DNA of 34,926 bases, from positions 32,770 to 67,695 of the forward strand of contig NZ_JANZKV010000099.1 in NCBI RefSeq assembly GCF_025060895.1. The letters run 5' to 3'. The position numbers and the translations under genes are program-made. This document shows positions 7,677 to 15,806 of this stretch, piece by piece (the first letter of the stretch is position 1; every line of letters starts with the position of its first letter). The notes beneath the pieces were generated by a model. The model saw nothing but the letters and a program-made list of their open reading frames with translations. It searched no databases and was not told where the DNA came from. The DNA comes from Stieleria sedimenti. GTDB lineage: Bacteria; Planctomycetota; Planctomycetia; Pirellulales; Pirellulaceae.

Positions 7677-9533
7677 ATGGGATTCAAGATGATTCAATTT
7701 CTCGCCTCGGCACAGGCCCGTTGCCGACGACCACTCCCACGTCGATGGTTCTATCCAATCGCGACACTCGTCGGACTTGCGGCGGCAGGCCTGTTGACGC
7801 CAACCCTCGACATGCCCGCGGTGAAAGCCCAGTCGCCGCCACGGCCCAACATCGTATTCGTGATGACCGACGATCAAGGGTACTGGGACACCGGGGCGAC
7901 CGGAAATCCGCACATCGACACGCCGAACATGAACGCGATCGCCGACCAGGGCATCCAGTTGGATCGCTACTATGCGGCGCCGGTTTGCGCCCCCACGCGA
8001 GCCGGATTGATGACCGGACGGTACTACCTGCGAACCGGTTTGTACAACACACGCTTCGGCGGCGACTCGATGGGCTTGGGCGAAATCACCGTCGCCCAAC
8101 TGCTCAAGCAAGCGGGCTATCGAACCGGGCTATTCGGTAAATGGCACCTGGGAAAATACCCCGGCTATCAACCGCAAGAGCGCGGCTTTGACGAGTTCTT
8201 TGGACACTACCACGGGCACATCGAACGCTACCAATTTCCGAACCAGGTCTATCACAACGGACGACCGGTCGAAGCACGCGGTTACGTCAGCGATGTCTTC
8301 ACCGATGCCTCCATCGACTTCATCCAACACTCCGTCGAATCACAGGACGGACCGTTTTATTGTGCGTTGATGTTCAACGCACCGCATTCGCCGTTCTTGT
8401 TGGACACGTCGCACTATGCACAACCCGAAGGCGACCAGACGCTGAAGAAATACCTCGATCGCGGGCTTCCGATCCGCGAAGCTCGGATCTATGGATTGAT
8501 CGACCGAGTCGACCAAAACATCGGACGGTTGCTTGAAGCGATCGAACGGTTCGGCGCCGCGGAAAACACGCTGGTCGTGTTCACCAGCGACAACGGCGGC
8601 GTCAGCAAGTTTTGGAAAGGCGGGATGAACGGGAACAAGGCGGGGGTTTACGAAGGCGGCGTCCGGGCACCCTGTTTTGTTCGCTGGCCGAAACGAATCC
8701 AACCGGGCCAAACCGTTCAGGCTCAAACCTCACACGTCGACTGGCTGCCGACGTTTTGTGACTTGGCCGGTATCGACGTCCCACAAGACCGAACGATCGA
8801 CGGGGTCAGTCTGGTCGATTTGTTGACCCGCGGAAACGACAAGACACATCATCATCAGTACGTCTACCACACCTGGGATCGCTACCAACCCAACGCCGAA
8901 AAACGCTGGTCCATCAGCGACGACCGATGGAAACTATTGTGCCAAGTCGGTAGCTCGACGACGCCGTCGAGATCAAACTGGCGATTGTTCGATCTGCAGG
9001 CCGATCCGGGCGAAACAAAGAACGTCGCCCAACAGCATCCCGACCAGGTGGATCGGTTGCGAACCGAATTCGTCCGCTGGTTCAATGACGTCACCGCGGG
9101 CCAATCTTATACGCCGGTTCCCGTCCCTGTCGGTGACGTCAGCGTCGACATCGAACCGAGTTGGGCGACCTGGACCGGCGAGCAGATCCAGTACGTGTTC
9201 GACGGTTACGACTGGGACACGATCCAGGGCTGGAAGGAACCCGGTGAACAAGCGAGTTGGAAATTGGACGTCGGGCACGCCGGCCCCTACCGCGTTCGCC
9301 TGACCTACGGGTGCCGTCCCCTCGACGCCGGTGGCGAATTGATCTTACGCAGCGGTGATGACATCCTCCGCCACGTCGTCCTGGCCAGCGCCACCGCGGA
9401 CCAATTCGAAAGCCACGCGGCCGGCGTGCTGCATCTGCAACAAGGCCGCGTTGAACTGGTCGCCGAAGTCGCCGAGTGCCCGGGCGACGAATTGATGCGA
9501 CTGAACCGGATCACGTTGGAGCCGGTGGAGTGA
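7677..9533 (+). CDS. Exported sulfatase (arylsulfatase family) with C-terminal accessory domain
   Basis: This 618-residue enzyme should hydrolyse sulfate esters, probably on glycans, outside the cytoplasm. An N-terminal membrane-like stretch (about 25-42) with alanine-rich end suggests export. The sulfatase core spans about 55-470. Visible motifs are the calcium-binding DDQ (65-67), the formylglycine signature C104-A-P-T-R108 followed by AGLMTG, GLFGKWHLG with lysine and histidine, and the TSDNGG metal site. Residues about 480-618 go beyond a standard sulfatase and read as a beta-sandwich (WTGEQIQYVFDGYDW onwards), possibly carbohydrate binding. The start at 7677 is uncertain; 7689 is equally possible. 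It converges on the FG-GAP gene across only 48 bases. The anaerobic or aerobic maturase needed for the cysteine is not in the window. Confidence 0.93.
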   Translation: MGFKMIQFLASAQARCRRPLPRRWFYPIATLVGLAAAGLLTPTLDMPAVKAQSPPRPNIVFVMTDDQGYWDTGATGNPHIDTPNMNAIADQGIQLDRYYAAPVCAPTRAGLMTGRYYLRTGLYNTRFGGDSMGLGEITVAQLLKQAGYRTGLFGKWHLGKYPGYQPQERGFDEFFGHYHGHIERYQFPNQVYHNGRPVEARGYVSDVFTDASIDFIQHSVESQDGPFYCALMFNAPHSPFLLDTSHYAQPEGDQTLKKYLDRGLPIREARIYGLIDRVDQNIGRLLEAIERFGAAENTLVVFTSDNGGVSKFWKGGMNGNKAGVYEGGVRAPCFVRWPKRIQPGQTVQAQTSHVDWLPTFCDLAGIDVPQDRTIDGVSLVDLLTRGNDKTHHHQYVYHTWDRYQPNAEKRWSISDDRWKLLCQVGSSTTPSRSNWRLFDLQADPGETKNVAQQHPDQVDRLRTEFVRWFNDVTAGQSYTPVPVPVGDVSVDIEPSWATWTGEQIQYVFDGYDWDTIQGWKEPGEQASWKLDVGHAGPYRVRLTYGCRPLDAGGELILRSGDDILRHVVLASATADQFESHAAGVLHLQQGRVELVAEVAECPGDELMRLNRITLEPVE

Positions 9534-9540
9534 GCCCGTT

Positions 9541-9557
9541 GGCATGCACAGCATGCC
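9541..9557. terminator. Short hairpin between convergent genes
   Basis: The sequence GGCATGC-ACA-GCATGCC is a perfect 7-base stem with a 3-base loop in the 48-base gap between two convergent genes. Its place suggests a bidirectional transcription stop, but there is no U-tract, so it may instead be a copy of a dispersed palindrome. Confidence 0.45.
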
Positions 9558-9581
9558 CTACGCACGATTCCCGTCTGGGTA

Positions 9582-12563
9582 TCACTTCTCCTCGACCAAC
9601 TTACTCGGATCGATCACGACGTGTTTGACCTTTTGTCGCTTCCAAGTGTAGGTCGCGTGGACCATGCCGTCGTCGGTCTGGATGATCGCCGGGTAACTGA
9701 ATTCGGCGTTCTTTTCCTGTTCCAGGGTCCCGACACGGGTCCAGTGATCCCCGTCTTCGGAAATCGCCAAGTTCAACATCCCGCGTCGTCCCCAACCGGT
9801 GCTCCCACTGCCCAGATGGTTGTAGATCAGCAAGTGACGGCCGTCGGCTAACGAGACGACTTCGATGCCCGAATTGGGATTGGGCAGATCGATGGCTTTT
9901 AGCGCCGACCAAGTGGTTCCGCCGTCGCTCGACCGAGCGCTGACGATCACCCCTTCTTTGCTTCGGCACAAGGCTTGAAGCGTGCCGTCGGCATGTTGCA
10001 GCAGGGTCGGTTGAATCGCGTTGAATTTGGACGCGTCGTTGATCGGGCCGATTCGATTCCACGTCCCTGCGGGCTGACCACCGAGAAGATCCACTTTCTC
10101 GAAATGGACTCGCCAACCGTCGTATTCGGTCGACGATCCACACAACAGACGCCCGTCATCGGTCAAGATCGGTTTACACCGCACCGGACCGTCGATGCCT
10201 TCGGGCAATCGGACGCGATCGCGAAATGTTCGCCCGCGGTCATAGCTGACCATCATCTCGCCCCACCAACTCTGCGGGTCGGGGCCGACTTTGAAAAACA
10301 ACAGCGTCGGAGCATCGCCGGGTGGTTGAAACAGCACCGGATTCCAGCACGGATGACGCAAGCCATCATGCTGAACGCCGGTCGCCACTTGCGACGGCGA
10401 CGACCAACGGCTTCCATCGTGATAGCTGGTCCAGATCCCGACATCCTTGTGCTTCTCTTTCGTTCCGCCAAACCAGGCCGCGACCAAACCACGGGTCGTC
10501 CGACAGATCGTCGAGGCGTGGCATTGTTTCGTCGGCAATTTATTATAGATGAACTCTTCGCTCACCAAACCGGGCATGCGTGGCGTCTCCGCTTCATTGA
10601 CGATGTCTGCGTCGATCTGCTCGTCGGAATACTCAATGCAGTCGTCATGGGCGATGTAGTAGATCCGTCCGTTTTCCGCGCCGACCATCAAATCGGGCTT
10701 GCCGTCCTGATCTAAGTCGCAAGCCGACGGGCTGGAGGTGTGTCCGGCGACGTTGCGGCGGGCCAGATTGCCGATCCGCTTCAAGACGACCTTGCCGTCG
10801 ACAGTGTCACAATTTCGATACCAGATCGCGTTCTCGGAATTGACCAACACATCCAGCCGCTTGTCGCCGTCCCAATCGACCACGGCAAGCTTGTAGCGAC
10901 CCGATCCGCCGCACGATTTCTCGTTCAATCGAATCGGTTGCAACTGTTCATCGACAAACACGCGTTGCGCTTCGCCGGCATCGGATCGGAGCGTCAAATA
11001 GCCTTCTTGATCCAGCATCACCAAGTCCAGTTTATCGTCGGCATCAAAATCGACGACCAACGGTGTGGTCCGCCACTGGGTGAGCGCCGACTGGCTCTTG
11101 GTTTGCCACCAGTACCACGCCGGCGGAGCCTCCGTGGGCGTTCCCGCGGTCTCTGCTTCGACCATCACGCCGCCGTCGTTTCGCAACCACTGAAGGCGGG
11201 AAAGGATGGAGTTGTAAACGATGTCGGGATCACCATCGTCGTCCACGTCGGCGACCGAAAGCGTCGTGTATCCCCATTTCGCTTCACAAGGTCCCTGAAT
11301 CGAACCACTGGGGCCGGCCATCACGCGAAACGGCGCACTGGTTCGTCCATCGGCCGATTGCACTTCCACCAGCGAGGGTGCCGACCACTTCGGCAATCCG
11401 TTGCTGCCGGCGCCCAGGTTTTCAAAGTACGCGATGTTGCCGGCGGTATTCCCACACAAAATGTCTTCGTCGCCGTCGCCGTCCCAATCATAGACATAGG
11501 GCGTGGCGAGCGCACCGAATTTCAACGTGTCGGCTTCCTGTCGGAAGTAACGAGGCGCCAAAAAGACCGGTTGACGCTCTTGCAACTTGCCGGTGTTCTC
11601 GATCAATGCCACGCGACCGTCTTCGTCACCGACGATCAAGTCCATGTCGCCGTCGCCGTCCCAGTCGATAGCGGTGGGGGTGATCATCTGCAAATGCATC
11701 ACCAATGGCTCGCCCAGATTGTTATTGAGCTTGACGCCGGCGGCGTAAACCGGCCCGGTGCGTGACCCGATGTTTTCGAAGTACGTGAACCCGTCCAAGA
11801 ACTCGCCGCACAACAGGTCCAAGTCTCCGTCGCCATCAAAGTCCGCGAAGTTCGGCGAAGGCCAACCGTAAACATCGATGTCGCCGCCGGCCGCGGTGAG
11901 ACGTTGGGGTGTCGAAGAATAACTCGGTTGCTCGTCCGACCCTTCGTTATCGATGATGTAGACGTTTCCATGCAGCGGACCGTTTCGCCATCGCCCGGCC
12001 GCGTCATAGGCGTGGTCCCAACCGTAGTCCGTCCAGTCTCCGGTGCCGACGGCGATGTCTTGATCGCCGTCGCCATCGAAATCGACGTAACGCCACATGT
12101 TGCCACGCACGCGATTGGCATGAACGTTGGACTTGGGGTAGATCTTCTCAGGCTTGTCAAAATCAAACGCGGCGGTCGATGCGTCCCGCGGAAATTCGCT
12201 TCCCGGTTGCAAAATCCTCGGCTGCCCATCGACGTAACTGACCTGCAAGTTGTGGCCGGCTTTACCGAGCCGAACGCCGGGTTTGAATACCGGCATCTTG
12301 ATGGTCGGATCCTGGGTCGGGTTCTCAAAGTAGTAGACGCCTCCGGAGGGCTTGTCCGGACAGGCAACCAGCAAGTCGATGTCGCCGTCGCCGTCGTAAT
12401 CCATCGGCATCGGCCAAGCCCAAAGCCCGACGCCGAGATCGACTTCCAATCCGGGGTGGTTGTACTCGAGCGGTTGAAGCTTCCAATCCGGGTCGGCGGC
12501 GTGAAGGGAACCGGTGACCAGGACGAGTCCAAGTAGCAATAGAGGGTGGGTGTGGCGATTCAT
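9582..12563 (-). CDS. FG-GAP/VCBS repeat protein with C-terminal sialidase-fold (BNR) domain
   Basis: This 993-residue exported protein has a signal peptide (1-22). A calcium-binding FG-GAP-type propeller region follows (about 40-640), with at least nine DxDxDxxxDL loops such as DYDGDGDIDLL, DFDGDGDQDIA and DWDGDGDMDLI. The C-terminus (667-993) is a BNR/sialidase-like six-bladed propeller: Asp-box-like motifs are seen in SYHDGSRW, SYDRGRTF, SSDGGTTW and SEDGDHW. The FRIP-type motif that supplies the first arginine of true GH33 sialidases is absent; at that place stands CHASTICRTTRG, with a histidine. Other enzymes of this fold include PL24/PL25 lyases and GH145, so the reaction is open. It is the last gene of the sulfatase/transport cluster, 178 bases after the preceding sulfatase. 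Confidence 0.9.
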   Translation of the reverse strand: MNRHTHPLLLLGLVLVTGSLHAADPDWKLQPLEYNHPGLEVDLGVGLWAWPMPMDYDGDGDIDLLVACPDKPSGGVYYFENPTQDPTIKMPVFKPGVRLGKAGHNLQVSYVDGQPRILQPGSEFPRDASTAAFDFDKPEKIYPKSNVHANRVRGNMWRYVDFDGDGDQDIAVGTGDWTDYGWDHAYDAAGRWRNGPLHGNVYIIDNEGSDEQPSYSSTPQRLTAAGGDIDVYGWPSPNFADFDGDGDLDLLCGEFLDGFTYFENIGSRTGPVYAAGVKLNNNLGEPLVMHLQMITPTAIDWDGDGDMDLIVGDEDGRVALIENTGKLQERQPVFLAPRYFRQEADTLKFGALATPYVYDWDGDGDEDILCGNTAGNIAYFENLGAGSNGLPKWSAPSLVEVQSADGRTSAPFRVMAGPSGSIQGPCEAKWGYTTLSVADVDDDGDPDIVYNSILSRLQWLRNDGGVMVEAETAGTPTEAPPAWYWWQTKSQSALTQWRTTPLVVDFDADDKLDLVMLDQEGYLTLRSDAGEAQRVFVDEQLQPIRLNEKSCGGSGRYKLAVVDWDGDKRLDVLVNSENAIWYRNCDTVDGKVVLKRIGNLARRNVAGHTSSPSACDLDQDGKPDLMVGAENGRIYYIAHDDCIEYSDEQIDADIVNEAETPRMPGLVSEEFIYNKLPTKQCHASTICRTTRGLVAAWFGGTKEKHKDVGIWTSYHDGSRWSSPSQVATGVQHDGLRHPCWNPVLFQPPGDAPTLLFFKVGPDPQSWWGEMMVSYDRGRTFRDRVRLPEGIDGPVRCKPILTDDGRLLCGSSTEYDGWRVHFEKVDLLGGQPAGTWNRIGPINDASKFNAIQPTLLQHADGTLQALCRSKEGVIVSARSSDGGTTWSALKAIDLPNPNSGIEVVSLADGRHLLIYNHLGSGSTGWGRRGMLNLAISEDGDHWTRVGTLEQEKNAEFSYPAIIQTDDGMVHATYTWKRQKVKHVVIDPSKLVEEK

Positions 12564-12584
12564 GGTTTTGTCGTGGGGAGAGTG

Positions 12585-12751
12585 GCAGAACGATGGAAGG
12601 CGGGTGGATGGGAGGTGGGCAAAACGATGGGGGCAAGACGATGGGAAGGATCGAAGGGAGGGATCGGAGGGAAGGCAGAATGATACGGGGCAGAATGATG
12701 GATGACAGTGTGATCGGGCATGGCCATGATTCTGCCCCGTATCATTCTGCC
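12585..12751. repeat. GGCAGAAYGATGG repeat cluster with 23-base perfect hairpin
   Basis: This purine-rich gap between two co-directional genes contains at least five degenerate units of the type GGCARAAYGATGG (around 12585, 12618, 12634, 12674 and 12689). The last units form half of a perfect inverted repeat with arms 12674-12696 and 12729-12751 and a 32-base loop. The right arm covers the TGA stop codon (12742-12744) of the upstream sulfatase. On the minus-strand transcript this gives a stable stem right at the end of the sulfatase coding region, which could stabilise or terminate the message before the FG-GAP gene. A related motif (CCATCGTTTTGCC) is present at 17312-17324. Confidence 0.75.
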
Positions 12752-14211
12752 ACTTTTCTTCCGCGCCGTGTCGCCATCCGCGCCTTCATGGATTTCAGTT
12801 TCCTTTGCAACTCGCGGCGCAACGTTTCGGCTAGCTCCACAGACGATTGGGAAAGATCGTGTTGTTCGCCGGGGTCGGATTTTAAATCGTAGAGCTCGAC
12901 GCGATCGTCTTCGGCGAACCACAGCAGTTTGTATTGATCGCGGCGGAGTGCGGATTGGGGCCGGGTTTGACTGACACAGAAATCGTCGATTCCGATCGAC
13001 TGTTTCGCATCCTTGTACCCGCGTTCGGGATGGTAGTAAGGAAAGTGCCAGACCAGACTGCGATCGGCCCGCTGTGATTCCCCTTTGAATACGCCCCGAA
13101 TCGATGCACCGTCGACGTGGTCCACCGTGCCGCCAGCGACGTCGACGAACGTCGGCAACAAGTCATAGCCAACCACCGGCACATCCGACTCGCTCCCCGC
13201 ATCGATGTTGCCCGGCCACCTGGCGATCATCGGCACACGGATTCCGCCCTCGTAGAGGTTCCATTTCGAGCCCCGCAACGGTGCGTTGGACACGTATTCG
13301 GGATGACCACCGTTATCCGACATGAACACCACCAAGGTTTGATCGGCTTGCCCCGAAGCGTCCAGGGCATCGAGCATTTGACCGACGTGATGGTCCAGTG
13401 TCTGCAGGAACGCGGCGTAGATGACGCGTCGGTCACGATTGGGGAGACCTTGCGGGATGACTCGATCGAATCGGTCGACCAGCCACTTACAAGGCGTTTT
13501 GACGGGTGTGTGCACATAAAACGACGATGCCATTGCGAAAAACGGTCGGTCCCGTTTCTCGACCAGGTAGTCGCAAACTTGGTCGATCATCGAATCGGAT
13601 GCGTACTCACCTTCTCGCTCGATGCTCCCCACGGGAGACCGCTTCCATGAATACGGGTGCGCACCAAAGTCCTCGACGGCAATCTCGAATCCCTGCGCCG
13701 CCGGACCGTGTGTCGGGCTCCAGCCGAGGTAACCGCCGTGATGCTGATTGAGGTGCCATTTTCCGAAGAACGCGGTTTCGTAACCGAGTCCGCTCAAATG
13801 CTCGGCGATCGAGGTTTCCTCCAGCGGCAGATTCAAGGTCAACGGCGGTGCTTGCAGCATCGTCTTCCCCTCGATCTTCTGAAACCCCGGTTGGTCCTTG
13901 GTGACAAATTCAAACCCCAGTCGAGCCGTCGTCTTGCCCGTTAGCAAACTCGCTCGCGATGCGCTGCAGATCGGCGCCGACGCGTAGCCGTGATTGAGCC
14001 GTATGCCTTGGCTGGCCAATCGATCAAGATTGGGGGTTTGATGCCAGGGATGCCCGTAGCATCCCAAGTCTGCCCAGGCCAAATCGTCAGCCAGAATGAA
14101 CAGAATGTTGGGCCGATCCGCCGCCTCGGCAAAGCAACGCGTCGATCCCGTTACCAACAGCATCAGAACCAGCAGCAGTTGCCCCGGCTTCTCCCATCGT
14201 CGTTGCATCAT
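12742..14211 (-). CDS. Exported sulfatase (type I, CxAxR formylglycine motif)
   Basis: This 489-residue sulfatase has a signal peptide at about residues 10-30. The core starts with RPNILFILADD (metal-binding aspartates D42, D43) and carries the modification site C82-S-A-S-R86, followed by ASLLTGK. Alanine replaces the usual proline, which formylglycine-generating systems tolerate. AFFGKWHLN and VVFMSDNGG, the lysine/histidine and metal sites, are present, and the protein has normal family length. The first ATG (14211) overlaps the symporter stop codon by four bases (ATGA), so the two are translationally coupled; an extended start at 14478 would run through the symporter gene and is not used. 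Substrate is not identifiable, but linkage with a sodium symporter and aldolase suggests a glycan sulfate. Confidence 0.93.
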   Translation of the reverse strand: MMQRRWEKPGQLLLVLMLLVTGSTRCFAEAADRPNILFILADDLAWADLGCYGHPWHQTPNLDRLASQGIRLNHGYASAPICSASRASLLTGKTTARLGFEFVTKDQPGFQKIEGKTMLQAPPLTLNLPLEETSIAEHLSGLGYETAFFGKWHLNQHHGGYLGWSPTHGPAAQGFEIAVEDFGAHPYSWKRSPVGSIEREGEYASDSMIDQVCDYLVEKRDRPFFAMASSFYVHTPVKTPCKWLVDRFDRVIPQGLPNRDRRVIYAAFLQTLDHHVGQMLDALDASGQADQTLVVFMSDNGGHPEYVSNAPLRGSKWNLYEGGIRVPMIARWPGNIDAGSESDVPVVGYDLLPTFVDVAGGTVDHVDGASIRGVFKGESQRADRSLVWHFPYYHPERGYKDAKQSIGIDDFCVSQTRPQSALRRDQYKLLWFAEDDRVELYDLKSDPGEQHDLSQSSVELAETLRRELQRKLKSMKARMATRRGRKVAE

Positions 14212-15806
14212 TGCACCGCTCTCCCTCGTGAAACCAGGAAACCAAGCATCATCATCACCGCGGGACCGAAGACGATCACCAGGAACGGATGGAACGGACT
14301 GGCGATCGACTCGAGCGCCACCGGCCAGTAGAAGGTTTTGGAGAACGTCATCCAAGCGATCAAGACGACGCCGGCGGTGAGAATCAGAATCGCCGGGCGT
14401 TCCCGCAGTCTCGGCGAGGTGGTTCCCAGCAAAAACAGTCCGATGATCGCCGCGCCGAGCACTCCCGATAGCGTCCACCAGATATCCAAAACGCTATTGG
14501 TCAAACGCACCAGAATCAACGCCACGATCGTCCCGAGGGTCCCCCAGACCAACGTCGCCGATCGCAACACGAGCATGCTGGCCTGATCGCTGGAATCGGG
14601 CCGCAACAGCCGCTTGTAAAAGTCGCTCATCACCAACGTTGCCGAAGAGTTGAGTCCGGTCGACACGGTGCTCATCGCCGCGGCGAACACGGCCGCGATC
14701 AGTAACCCGCGCGCTCCCACAGGCAAATTCGCCGCGATAAAATGGGGAAAAACGCGATCGCCCAAGTCGGTTTGCGACAACCCGTCTGCCGTGGTTTGCA
14801 ATCGATCTTGATAATCGGCGGATTCCGGATCGACACCGGCTTGCATCAGCTTTTGACTGGCCACGATGTTTCGCACCGCGTCCATGTCTTTAGGATGATT
14901 TTGATAGTGGGCGTACAACGCCGTTCCGATGAACAGGAATAACGCGCTGACGGGAACGTACAACAGCGCCCCCAACCAGATGCTTTTTGCGGCTTCCCGA
15001 TCGCTGCTGGAGGCGATGTAACGTTGGACGTAACTCTGGTCGATGCCAAAGTTTTTAAGGTTTTCGAACAACCCGTAGGCCAACACAATCCACAAGGTCG
15101 GAGTGTCCCACTCCGTCAACGATCGGCTGCCCAGCGAAAACTTGCCTTCGGCCGCTGCGACGTCAAACACCTGCCCCGGACCTTCGGGCATTCCCATCAA
15201 CAGGATCGCCAGCGCCAGCAAGGCACCACCGAGCAACACGAAGGCCTGGATCGCATCGGCCCAGATGACCGCCGTGATGCCGCCGATGAAGGAATACGCC
15301 GTCACGATCACGCCGGTCACCAAGATCAGCGTGCGGATGTCCCAGCCGAACAGGATCGCCATCGGCAAGGCCATCAAGTACATCACGACGCCGATGCGGG
15401 CGACCTGAAACAACAGGTAAAACGCACTGGCAAACAAACGGGCCCACAACCCGAACCGGTGTTCCAACAAGGAATACGCGCTGACTTCGCCAGACGCCCG
15501 GTACATCGGCAAAAAGTACCGCACCGCAATCCAGGCGGCCGGAGGCAGGGCGAGTGAAAAGGCAAACGCATTCCAATTGTCCACAAACGCCTTGCCCGGC
15601 AACGCCAGGTAGCTGATGCTGCTCAGATAGGTCGCAAAGATCGACATGCCGCACAGCCATCCCGGCAACGACCGCCCGCCCGCGGTGAAGTCGTCGGCCG
15701 ATTTGTTGCGCCGCCAAAACACCAAGCCGATCGCCAGAATGCCGACGAAGTAGACGATGAGCACGAGCCAGTCGATGCCCGTGAAAAATGTCGCTGCGAT
15801 CATCAC
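14208..15806 (-). CDS. Sodium:solute symporter (SSS family)
   Basis: This 532-residue integral membrane protein belongs to the SSS (sodium/glucose, sialic acid, proline) transporter family and should import a small solute with Na+. About thirteen hydrophobic helices can be traced, starting with WLVLIVYFVGILAIGLVFW at about 12-30. The family-typical GGRSLPGWLCGMSIFATYLS region follows (about 42-61), with the conserved TM6-7 and GLLIAAVFAAAMSTVSTGLNSSATL segment at about 365-390. Translation begins with GTG at 15806 (GTGA overlap with the preceding sulfatase stop) or ATG at 15803; both mean tight coupling. It sits between two sulfatase genes in the operon, so the imported molecule is likely the desulfated monosaccharide or sugar acid. 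Confidence 0.94.
   Translation of the reverse strand: MMIAATFFTGIDWLVLIVYFVGILAIGLVFWRRNKSADDFTAGGRSLPGWLCGMSIFATYLSSISYLALPGKAFVDNWNAFAFSLALPPAAWIAVRYFLPMYRASGEVSAYSLLEHRFGLWARLFASAFYLLFQVARIGVVMYLMALPMAILFGWDIRTLILVTGVIVTAYSFIGGITAVIWADAIQAFVLLGGALLALAILLMGMPEGPGQVFDVAAAEGKFSLGSRSLTEWDTPTLWIVLAYGLFENLKNFGIDQSYVQRYIASSSDREAAKSIWLGALLYVPVSALFLFIGTALYAHYQNHPKDMDAVRNIVASQKLMQAGVDPESADYQDRLQTTADGLSQTDLGDRVFPHFIAANLPVGARGLLIAAVFAAAMSTVSTGLNSSATLVMSDFYKRLLRPDSSDQASMLVLRSATLVWGTLGTIVALILVRLTNSVLDIWWTLSGVLGAAIIGLFLLGTTSPRLRERPAILILTAGVVLIAWMTFSKTFYWPVALESIASPFHPFLVIVFGPAVMMMLGFLVSRGRAVQ

Noticed and set aside
9582-12563. Calling the FG-GAP protein a true sialidase (NanH)
   Set aside because: The Asp boxes show the fold only; the FRIP motif is absent and catalytic residues could not be confirmed.
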